A stretch of 64,000 nucleotides of DNA from Myxococcales bacterium (lineage in GTDB: Bacteria; Myxococcota_A; Polyangia; Polyangiales; GCA-016699535), in assembly GCA_020633325.1 (NCBI GenBank), contig JACKDX010000001.1, forward strand, positions 1,612,001 to 1,676,000, read 5' to 3'. Below the pieces are notes generated by a model that was not told where the DNA came from, made no database searches, and was given only the letters and a program-made list of their open reading frames with translations. Positions 33,041-39,434 of the stretch are shown in pieces (within the stretch, counting starts at the first letter, position 1; each line of letters begins with the position of its first letter). The position numbers were made by a program, and so were the translations under genes.

Positions 33041-33823
33041 TCAATGGCCTTTGAAATGTGGGGGGCGTTTGTCGCGAAACGCTGCGAGGGCTTCCTCTCG
33101 GTCGTGGCTCAAAAGCGTTTGTTCATACGCGCGCCGCTCAGCATCGAGTCCTTCGGCGAGCCCACAATCGAGCCCTTGGTCGACGGCCACGAGCGCCGAG
33201 CGTACCGCGAGAGGCGCCATGCGATTGAGCGGCTCGAGAAACGTCAGCGCACAAGCGCGCGCGGATTGTCCAGGTTCGGCGATACGGTTGATGAGGCCCA
33301 TGGCGAGTGCTTCGTGCGCGCTGAGGCGCTTGCCCAATACGATCATCTCTTTTGCCCGCGCCGGCCCTATGAGCCGCGGCAAGCGTTGGGTGCCACCGGC
33401 ACCCGGGATAATCCCGAGACCGGTTTCCGGTAATCCCAGCACCACGGATTCGACTGCCACCCTGAAATCTGCGGTCAACGCGAGTTCGAGGCCGCCTCCC
33501 AATGCCACGCCATTGAGCGCGGCCACGACCGGCACAGGCAAGCTATCGATGGCATCAAACGCATCCCGGCATCGATCGAGGACCTCGCGCGCCTGCTCGG
33601 CATTGAGCAAGATCCGTTCCTTGAGATCAGCGCCACTGCAAAACGCCTCTTCTCCCTCTGCGGTGATCACGACCGCCCTAAGCTCGGTGTCGGAAGCTGC
33701 ACGAGCTGCAAGTCTGCCGAGCTCAACGAACATGTCTCGGCTGAGCGCGTTGCGACGCTCGGGGCGATGGATCGTCCAAATCGCGACACTGTTTTGGGTT
33801 TCGAGGCGTATCAACGGGTGCAT
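33041..33823 (-). CDS. Enoyl-CoA hydratase/isomerase family protein
   Basis: A 260-residue crotonase-fold enzyme. The oxyanion-hole segments SGADLKE and NGVALGGGLELAL are present, with the catalytic Glu pair at Glu113 and Glu133 (LPETGLGIIPGAGG), so true hydratase activity is expected. The ALGGGLELAL and PGAGGTQRL pattern is close to methylglutaconyl-CoA hydratase and similar degradative enzymes, but the acyl substrate cannot be assigned. It stands alone, convergent with the BamB-like gene and divergent from the 94-residue gene. Confidence 0.9.
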   Translation of the reverse strand: MHPLIRLETQNSVAIWTIHRPERRNALSRDMFVELGRLAARAASDTELRAVVITAEGEEAFCSGADLKERILLNAEQAREVLDRCRDAFDAIDSLPVPVVAALNGVALGGGLELALTADFRVAVESVVLGLPETGLGIIPGAGGTQRLPRLIGPARAKEMIVLGKRLSAHEALAMGLINRIAEPGQSARACALTFLEPLNRMAPLAVRSALVAVDQGLDCGLAEGLDAERRAYEQTLLSHDREEALAAFRDKRPPHFKGH

Positions 33824-33862
33824 CCTCCCAACGCTGTCTGCCTGGTGTAACTCGCCAAACTT

Positions 33863-33871
33863 TTTGCTACA
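33863..33871 (+). promoter_or_regulatory. Possible extended -10 promoter
   Basis: TG-C-TACAAT resembles an extended -10 element about 57 bases before the 94-residue gene and the pilR-like gene. No good -35 is present at the usual distance. Confidence 0.3.
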
Positions 33872-33927
33872 ATCCTTGAGCGACTGCCAGGCTTCTTGAC
33901 CGCGCCCGACTTTCCCTTGAAGATTAG

Positions 33928-34212
33928 ATGATGCAAACTGAAGTTTTCGTCGATATTTTGCGTAAAATCAAGGGAATTGAAGACAAAGACGGCGTGTATA
34001 CGCTGGCCGACGGATGGGATATGACCGTGCACCTCGGATCGCCAGGTCGCGCTCTCGTGGTGCGAAAAGTTCGCGCTGTTCGGATCGATGGCCCACTCAT
34101 CACATTGGACTCGACCGAATCAGGCAGCATCTATTGCACATGCAGCGACGTTTCTGTGGTGACCGCCGAAGAGGCCATGGCGGCGCGCGGTGCACGGGCC
34201 GGGTTCGGGTAA
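33928..34212 (+). CDS. Small protein of unknown function upstream of the activator gene
   Basis: A 94-residue protein with a mostly beta-rich central part (WDMTVHLGSPGRALVVRKVRAVRIDGP), two Cys near residue 72 (YCTCSD) and no signal or membrane segment. Two adjacent ATG codons are possible starts. It ends seven bases before the pilR-like gene and is probably co-transcribed with it. No family is recognised; a role linked to pilus regulation is only suggested by position. Confidence 0.6.
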   Translation: MMQTEVFVDILRKIKGIEDKDGVYTLADGWDMTVHLGSPGRALVVRKVRAVRIDGPLITLDSTESGSIYCTCSDVSVVTAEEAMAARGARAGFG

Positions 34213-34219
34213 TCCGTCG

Positions 34220-35623
34220 ATGTCCGAGGAGCCGCGCGTCCTAATCTGCGACGATGAGCCCGGTATGCGCGGGATGCTGGAGGTGTTGCTCAGGCGGCAA
34301 GGCTATGCGGTCTCGTCGGTGGACGGCGTGGTTCGAGCCCGCAAGCGCCTGATTGACTCCCTTCCCTTCGATGTCATCGTCACCGACTTGTCCATGCCCG
34401 ACGGCTCGGGGATGGATGTGCTCCGTGCGGCTTCTTTACGCGATGATGCCACCCAGGTGATCCTGATCACGGCCTATGCCACGACCGAGCAAGCCGTCCA
34501 TGCCATGCGGCTCGGTGCGTACGACTATGTGCAGAAGCCTTTTAAAAACCACGAGTTATTGGGCACGATCGAAAAAGCACTTGAGAAGCGTGCCATCCTC
34601 AAAGAAAACGCGTCACTTCGCGTGCGCGTTCATGAGGCGAAACGCACCGGCGAACTTATCGGGAAGTACCCACCCATGCTGCGTATCATGGAGCTCGTGA
34701 ATAAGGTCGCGAAATCTCCCACCAGTGTCTTGATCACAGGCGAGAGCGGCACCGGCAAGGAAATTGTCGCCCGTTCCTTGCACGAACTCAGCGATCGGAA
34801 CGCGCGCGCGTTTATCGTGGTGAACTGCGGTGCGCTGCCCGAAAATCTCATGGAGAGCGAGCTTTTTGGCCATGAGAAAGGGGCATTTACTGGCGCATCG
34901 GCAAAGAAGGACGGTCTGGTGCGCGCGGCCGACGAAGGCACGCTTTTTTTGGACGAGATTGGTGAGCTTCCGCTCGCTTTACAAGTCAAACTTTTGCGTG
35001 TGCTTCAGGAACGCAAAGTGCGTCCCGTAGGGGCGGATGAGGAGAAGCCCGTCGATGTGCGGGTGCTTGCCGCGACCAACCGCGACCTAGAGAAAGAAGT
35101 CGAAGCGGGTCGCTTCCGGCAGGATTTGTTTTTTCGCCTGAACGTGATCCGCATACGTATGCCTCCCTTGCGAGAAAGGCGTGAGGACATCCCGCTATTT
35201 GTCGAACGTTTGGTGCATAAGCACGCCACGCTGCAAGGCAAGCGGCTCGCTATGTCGCCCGAGGCCCTAAAGCGCCTGATGACGCTCCCCTACCCGGGCA
35301 ATGTCCGTGAGCTTGAAAACATTATCGAGCACGCGGTCACGCTCGCCTCTGGCGCACACATCGAGGTTGATGACCTCCCAGAGCACACCCGTGACATACC
35401 TTCATTAGAACTGCCGTCTATCTCAAGCGAGGGATTAGATCTCGATGCGCACCTTCAAGCCATCGAGAAGTCGTTGCTATCGTCAGCTTTGGAGAAAAGC
35501 GACGGAAACCGGACGGTAGCGGCAAAGATGTTGCAAATGAGCTTCCGTTCACTTCGATACCGTTTGGCCAAGTACGGTATGGATGAAGGCCGAGAGGACG
35601 ATCTAACCGCTGATGGTGATTGA
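34220..35623 (+). CDS. pilR: Sigma-54-dependent response regulator, PilR type
   Basis: A 467-residue NtrC-class activator. Receiver domain 1-120 with Asp11, Asp12 and phospho-acceptor Asp56 (VTDLSMP). AAA+ domain about 145-380 with Walker A GESGTGKE (174-181) and the sigma-54 contact loop GAFTGA (221-226). C-terminal Fis-type HTH with NRTVAAKMLQMSFRSLRYRL. Three pilin genes follow, and the strong sigma-54 promoter before pilA makes PilR the best match. No adjacent PilS kinase is present. The ATG at 34220 was chosen because an in-frame GTG at 34190 lies within the previous gene. Confidence 0.88.
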   Translation: MSEEPRVLICDDEPGMRGMLEVLLRRQGYAVSSVDGVVRARKRLIDSLPFDVIVTDLSMPDGSGMDVLRAASLRDDATQVILITAYATTEQAVHAMRLGAYDYVQKPFKNHELLGTIEKALEKRAILKENASLRVRVHEAKRTGELIGKYPPMLRIMELVNKVAKSPTSVLITGESGTGKEIVARSLHELSDRNARAFIVVNCGALPENLMESELFGHEKGAFTGASAKKDGLVRAADEGTLFLDEIGELPLALQVKLLRVLQERKVRPVGADEEKPVDVRVLAATNRDLEKEVEAGRFRQDLFFRLNVIRIRMPPLRERREDIPLFVERLVHKHATLQGKRLAMSPEALKRLMTLPYPGNVRELENIIEHAVTLASGAHIEVDDLPEHTRDIPSLELPSISSEGLDLDAHLQAIEKSLLSSALEKSDGNRTVAAKMLQMSFRSLRYRLAKYGMDEGREDDLTADGD

Positions 35624-35666
35624 CCCCAACGTGGCTGGACCATAGCGGCCGTGCTATACTGTGCTG

Positions 35667-36218
35667 ATGGGCGTGTTTAGGGGGCCAAGGCGGGTGCGCT
35701 CCGCGAAAAGGAACGGCTACTCGCTGATGGAGCTGATGGTCACGGTGGTGATTGTCGGCGTGCTATCCGCAATCGCGATTCCCACGTTCACCAACTACAT
35801 GTACCGCAGTAAGACGACCGAGGCGATCACCTTCTTGGCGGAAATCAAACAGCGGCAAGAGGCTTATCGTGCCGAGTTTGGGCAGTATTGCAACGTCTCG
35901 GCCGATCCGGCGACGCGCTGGCCAGGCGATGCTTTGGGGTCCAATCCTGTCCCTTGGGGCGCCTCCCCGGCCAATTGGACCGCACTAGGGGCGAGCCCCG
36001 ATGGCTACGTGCGCTTCCGCTACTCCACCGTCGCGGGGTTTCCAGGCACTGACCCCTCTGGAGCAGGCTTTAGCGGCGACTTGGGTTACGACGGCAGTGA
36101 CTTTTGGTTCGTCTCTCAGGCGCTCGCCGATCTGGACGAAGACGGAACGACGGTATTGTTTGAGTCCTACTCGGCGAGCTCAAACCTTTACATCAACCGC
36201 GACAAAGGCTGGGAATAA
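35667..36218 (+). CDS. Type IV pilin-like protein (pilin paralogue 1)
   Basis: A 183-residue prepilin with a 17-residue basic leader ending in Gly, cleaved before Tyr (RNG-YSLMELMV); the +5 Glu needed for methylation and assembly is present. The hydrophobic N-terminal helix and a C-terminal DLDEDGTTVLFES motif resemble PilA downstream. Tyr instead of Phe at +1 is unusual. No clear ribosome binding site precedes the ATG; a GTG six bases upstream is an alternative. Either a minor pilin or an alternative major pilin. Confidence 0.85.
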   Translation: MGVFRGPRRVRSAKRNGYSLMELMVTVVIVGVLSAIAIPTFTNYMYRSKTTEAITFLAEIKQRQEAYRAEFGQYCNVSADPATRWPGDALGSNPVPWGASPANWTALGASPDGYVRFRYSTVAGFPGTDPSGAGFSGDLGYDGSDFWFVSQALADLDEDGTTVLFESYSASSNLYINRDKGWE

Positions 36219-36284
36219 TCCGATCCATTTTTCTGTGATGGCGGTGCCCTTGCCGATCGCGTTGCTGGGGGTAAGCTTCTTGGC

Positions 36285-37157
36285 ATGCGGTGCCTTAGCT
36301 CGGTAGTTTGCGTCGCATTTTTGCTTAGCTCGTGCGCAGCGGACGGGTCCCTTGAGTTTGAAGGTGAAAACCAGGGACAAGGGGAAACGCGGTGGGCAAA
36401 ACCGCGCACCATTTACGATGGGCTATATACGCGTGAAGAGATACAGGCGGCCCTGCCCCACCCAGAGCTGTCCTGCAGCGTGCGTATCGATTCACGGCTG
36501 AATTGCGCCTCAGATTCCTACAAGTTTTTCCTTTCTGTGGCCGACGATATCTCGCGGACGTCCCTCTCTCGGCCGTTTTTGGTGTCGGATCTTTTGCGGC
36601 TTTTGTATGCCCTTGAGCTCAGCCTCGTCTTTGACGGCCATGAAGCCGTGAGTCGCGAAGCTTTTGTCCGCCATTATTGGTCTTTTGTAATCTCTCGCAA
36701 CCCCGGCACGCACTTCGGACTTAGCGGAGGTGACATGTTGGAGTACTTGGCAAGCATGCAGGCCTGGTGGCAACTCGTGTACCGCGATCGAGATGCGCTT
36801 AGAGACCTACTTCTTGAAGCACGAGCGGACAGCGCCTTTGAAATGCTCTGGTACAAGCAGTCTTTCCAGAATGGGGCCACCCTGGGGCGTCCCGTCAGCT
36901 GGGGAAACTGGGCTGCGGGCAGTACTGGATACGCCGCGCTTATGCAGGCCCGCGAAAACGGCATGTTGGGAGACCAAGCCCTGCCCTTACTATACCGCTA
37001 CTGCACCGCCTCCGGCGATTACGCCTTTGCTATCGTCACCTGGAAACAGGATTCACTTCTCGAAGCGCCCTCCCCAGTTGATGGCTCGATTGATCCAGAG
37101 TGCGGGGATAGCGAGATGGTCACGCCTCTCATTTACGACGGGCAAGTACTCCATTAA
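36285..37157 (+). CDS. Putative lipoprotein between pilin genes, unknown function
   Basis: A 290-residue protein with a lipoprotein signal (VAFLLSSC, Cys17). The mature part is mostly helical with conserved-looking aromatic residues (MLEYLASMQAWWQLVYRD) and four or more Cys in the exported region (ELSCSV, LNCAS, YCTAS, ECGD) that may form disulfides. No domain is recognised. Lying between two pilin genes on the same strand, it may assist pilus assembly or anchoring, but this is only positional inference. Confidence 0.65.
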   Translation: MRCLSSVVCVAFLLSSCAADGSLEFEGENQGQGETRWAKPRTIYDGLYTREEIQAALPHPELSCSVRIDSRLNCASDSYKFFLSVADDISRTSLSRPFLVSDLLRLLYALELSLVFDGHEAVSREAFVRHYWSFVISRNPGTHFGLSGGDMLEYLASMQAWWQLVYRDRDALRDLLLEARADSAFEMLWYKQSFQNGATLGRPVSWGNWAAGSTGYAALMQARENGMLGDQALPLLYRYCTASGDYAFAIVTWKQDSLLEAPSPVDGSIDPECGDSEMVTPLIYDGQVLH

Positions 37158-37193
37158 ATATCAAAGCAGCTCAAGACCTAGGTATTCGCCGCC

Positions 37194-37211
37194 CGCTGTT
37201 GCACAACAGCG
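37194..37211. promoter_or_regulatory. Interrupted palindrome upstream of pilA
   Basis: CGCTGTTG-CA-CAACAGCG is a perfect 8-bp inverted repeat with a 2-base centre, 36 bases after the lipoprotein stop. The loop is too small for an RNA terminator, so it looks like a protein-binding site; the binder is unknown. Confidence 0.4.
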
Positions 37212-37268
37212 CTTTATTAAACCCGCAAGGAGTTGGTTGCATGTCATGAGGTCAGTACACCCGTGGGG

Positions 37269-37283
37269 TGACATTTATTGTCA
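37269..37283. promoter_or_regulatory. Upstream activator dyad 1 (TGAC-N7-GTCA)
   Basis: TGAC-ATTTATT-GTCA is a symmetric site about 120 bases before the predicted pilA start of transcription. The identical motif recurs 33 bases downstream, three helical turns, as expected for paired dimers of an NtrC-type activator such as PilR. It also contains the TGTC half site described for Pseudomonas PilR. Confidence 0.5.
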
Positions 37284-37301
37284 ATGAGGCCGTCCGCCAG
37301 G

Positions 37302-37316
37302 TGACGATAATGGTCA
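37302..37316. promoter_or_regulatory. Upstream activator dyad 2 (TGAC-N7-GTCA)
   Basis: TGAC-GATAATG-GTCA, flanked by G and C to give a 17-bp dyad, repeats the outer bases of dyad 1 at a 33-base offset and lies about 85 bases before the predicted transcription start. Confidence 0.5.
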
Positions 37317-37369
37317 CACAGGCGTCCCTGCTTCGCATAAAATGCTGCGATTTCAATGAAATGGGTTAT

Positions 37370-37385
37370 TGGTATGCCGCTTGCA
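37370..37385 (+). promoter_or_regulatory. Sigma-54 promoter of pilA
   Basis: TGGTATGCCGCTTGCA matches the -24/-12 consensus TGGCACG-N4-TTGCW at 10 of 12 defined positions, with the invariant GG-N10-GC spacing (GG 37371-37372, GC 37383-37384). Transcription would start near 37396, about 50 bases before the pilA ATG. In Myxococcus xanthus pilA is known to need sigma-54 and PilR. Confidence 0.8.
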
Positions 37386-37446
37386 ATGAGGATGTCTCAA
37401 CTCCTCGGTTGGAGTGAGACTTCGGTAATCAAGAAAGGAAATGGGC

Positions 37447-37986
37447 ATGTCGAAACTATTGAGCAAGAAAGAGGGCTTCACGCTGATCGAGTTGATGATC
37501 GTCGTGGCGATTTTGGGTATTTTGGCTGCGGTCGCGATTCCCGCGTTCGTGGGTTATGTGCGTCGCTCAAAGACGTCTGAGGCCACAGGCAACTTGAACT
37601 CGATGTTCAAGGGCGCCGCCAGTTACTACAATCAGGAACGTACGACGCAAGGCATTGCGGCAGCGACTTCGGGTAACTGCACAGTGGCTGACATTGCGCT
37701 TGAGCCTACGGATCCGGGAGCTGGAAAGCAAGCTTTCACCACCAATGCAAGCTGGGAAGCTCTGGGCTTCTCTATTGCTGACTACGTGTACTTTGGTTAC
37801 CAGGTGTCATCGGGCGGCGCGAGCTGTGCCAACACCGCCTCTGACACAACCATCTATACCCTCGCTGCACATGGCGACTTGGATGGCGATGACACGAACA
37901 GCACGTTCGAGTTGGCAGTCGGTAGTAACGCAAACAACGAGCTTTATCATGCTCGCGGCTTTTATATCGCGAGCGAGACCGAATAA
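37447..37986 (+). CDS. pilA: Major type IV pilin PilA
   Basis: A 179-residue prepilin with a short 10-residue leader (KKEG) cleaved before FTLIELM, +5 Glu present, followed by the classic hydrophobic helix IVVAILGILAAVAIPAF. The C-terminal domain has a Cys pair (GNCTV, ASCAN) and ends with GDLDGDDTNSTFELAV, similar to myxobacterial PilA. ATG 37447 has AAGGA seven bases upstream; ATG 37441 is too close to it. It has its own sigma-54 promoter and terminator, consistent with being the highly expressed pilus subunit driving twitching/gliding motility. Confidence 0.95.
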   Translation: MSKLLSKKEGFTLIELMIVVAILGILAAVAIPAFVGYVRRSKTSEATGNLNSMFKGAASYYNQERTTQGIAAATSGNCTVADIALEPTDPGAGKQAFTTNASWEALGFSIADYVYFGYQVSSGGASCANTASDTTIYTLAAHGDLDGDDTNSTFELAVGSNANNELYHARGFYIASETE

Positions 37987-38007
37987 GCTTCTTACTCGGT
38001 ATCTGAC

Positions 38008-38050
38008 AAACCCCTGCAAGGGCCTTGCTCTTGCGGGGGTTTTCTTTTAA
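38008..38050 (+). terminator. Intrinsic terminator after pilA
   Basis: A 13-bp stem (38008-38020 with 38030-38042, one T-G pair) with a 9-base loop followed by TCTTTT lies 21 bases after the pilA stop. It separates the abundant pilA transcript from the TPR gene, whose ATG is only about 20 bases further on. Confidence 0.85.
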
Positions 38051-38066
38051 GTCTGACGCGGCTCGT

Positions 38067-38903
38067 ATGAAACGCATGGCCCTCTCAATGGCGGTGGTCT
38101 GTGGTGTGGCGCTCGGCATACGCGTCTGCCGCGTGGATGCCATGCGCCAGTACCTGGCCATGCAACACTACGAAGACGTGTATTACCTGCCGCCCACCGA
38201 CTGGCTCCCCGTCTTTTCACTCGGTTACCATGAAGCGTTGGCCGATCTCATTTGGCTCAAAGCGCTGGTCTATTTTGGTGACGAACTTTATCACCGGGGC
38301 CAGGTGGCCTATCTGTTCAACTATGTGGATGCGATGCTGGCCCTCGATCCCGGGTTTCGGCAGATCTATCGATGGGTGGGGAGCGCTGCCTTGTATCGCA
38401 CAGGTACCGTCACCAGCAAAGATGCGTGGCGCGCCATCAGCTACTTGGAGAAAGGCGTGCGGCGCTTTCCAGACGACGGCGAGCTCGCGTGGGATCTCGG
38501 GGCAAGCCTGAGCTACGAGTTGCCGCCTTTGTTGAGCACGGCCGCCGAAAAGGAAAAGGCCATCGCCCGCGGCGTGCCCTACTTGGAAACCGCAGCCAGG
38601 CTGGGTGCGGGCCCGTCATGGCTCGCCTTGTCCAACGCGACGCAGCTCGTGCGTCTCGGCCAGGTCGAGCAAGCGCTGCGCCACCTTGAGGAAATCTATG
38701 CTACCGTTCACGATCCAGAAACCCGTGAACAGATTCGCTATCAAATAGCGCGCTACCGCGACCAGGCTTATGCAGAAGCGTTTGAGCACGCGCACAAGGA
38801 GTTTCAGAGTGAGTGGCAACGAGACTACCCCTATCTGCCGTCCACGCTGTTCATGCTGGTCGGCCCCAAGATCCCGATCGACGACGGGGCTCTCGCTCAT
38901 TGA
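38067..38903 (+). CDS. Membrane-anchored TPR-like protein downstream of pilA
   Basis: A 278-residue protein with an N-terminal hydrophobic segment (about 3-20, uncleaved anchor or signal) and helical repeats resembling TPR (LNYVDAMLALDPGFRQIY-like and LEKGVRRFPDDGELAWDLG units). ATG 38067 was chosen because upstream in-frame starts lie in the pilA terminator. The 3' end overlaps the next prepilin-like gene in another frame by about 95 bases. It may help pilus assembly or secretin function as other TPR pilotins do (Tgl in M. xanthus), but it is not recognised as Tgl. Confidence 0.75.
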   Translation: MKRMALSMAVVCGVALGIRVCRVDAMRQYLAMQHYEDVYYLPPTDWLPVFSLGYHEALADLIWLKALVYFGDELYHRGQVAYLFNYVDAMLALDPGFRQIYRWVGSAALYRTGTVTSKDAWRAISYLEKGVRRFPDDGELAWDLGASLSYELPPLLSTAAEKEKAIARGVPYLETAARLGAGPSWLALSNATQLVRLGQVEQALRHLEEIYATVHDPETREQIRYQIARYRDQAYAEAFEHAHKEFQSEWQRDYPYLPSTLFMLVGPKIPIDDGALAH

Positions 38904-39408
38904 GCTTCTTTTGCTTGTTTCTTTGATGGGTGTAGTCCTGGCCGTCATGGTGCCGACATTTGTTCGGCATCTGCGCGTGAGCAAAATTTCCGAGGCGACG
39001 CAGATGCTGCGCACTCTGCATCAGAAAACCGCAAGCTATTTTGAGACCCCCCACGGTTCCCTAGGCGCCATGCATTGTCTTCCCGAATCGGCAGGCCCCG
39101 CGCCCAGTATGCCTTCGACCGAACTGAAGCACGTCGACTTTTATGACGCTGCGATGCCTGGCCAAGCGACCTGGAAGAGCCTGGGCTTTAGGCCGGCTCA
39201 TCCGATACGATATCGGTATACGCTTGAAACCATGCATGCGGGCTGTCATGTAAAAGGCCCCCCCATGAAACCGCTCGTCACCTTTAAAGCCGAAGGCGAC
39301 CTCGACGGCGATGGGCAGCGCTCAACGTTCTTACGTGCTGCAGGCACGAATCCCAAAGGGAGCCTCATTCCCGTAGGAACCCTTTATATGCATCGACGGA
39401 CGGAATAG
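38809..39408 (+). CDS. Type IV pilin-like protein (pilin paralogue 3)
   Basis: A prepilin-like protein with the cleavage motif TTG-LSLIELLLLVSL and +5 Glu, then a hydrophobic helix. Its C-terminus, GDLDGDGQRSTFLRAAGTN...GTLYMHRRTE, closely parallels PilA, so it is a paralogue. Leu at +1 is unusual for a major pilin. No start codon exists near the motif: the nearest are GTG 38809 (27-residue leader) or ATG 38770, both inside the TPR gene. The leader is Cys/Arg-rich and looks unconstrained. Either a long natural overlap or a disrupted 5' end. Confidence 0.72.
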   Translation: MSGNETTPICRPRCSCWSAPRSRSTTGLSLIELLLLVSLMGVVLAVMVPTFVRHLRVSKISEATQMLRTLHQKTASYFETPHGSLGAMHCLPESAGPAPSMPSTELKHVDFYDAAMPGQATWKSLGFRPAHPIRYRYTLETMHAGCHVKGPPMKPLVTFKAEGDLDGDGQRSTFLRAAGTNPKGSLIPVGTLYMHRRTE

Positions 39409-39434
39409 CGCTCGCAGATAGCCCCCCGGGGGCA

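Noticed and set aside
35633..35646. GG-N10-GC element before the first pilin gene as a sigma-54 promoter
   Set aside because: It keeps the invariant GG and GC but matches the consensus at only 8 of 12 positions, and the start site would leave a leader of about 10 bases without a ribosome binding site.
39422..39434. GCCCCC-C-GGGGGC palindrome as a bidirectional terminator
   Set aside because: No T tract on either side and a loop too short for a stable hairpin without unpairing.
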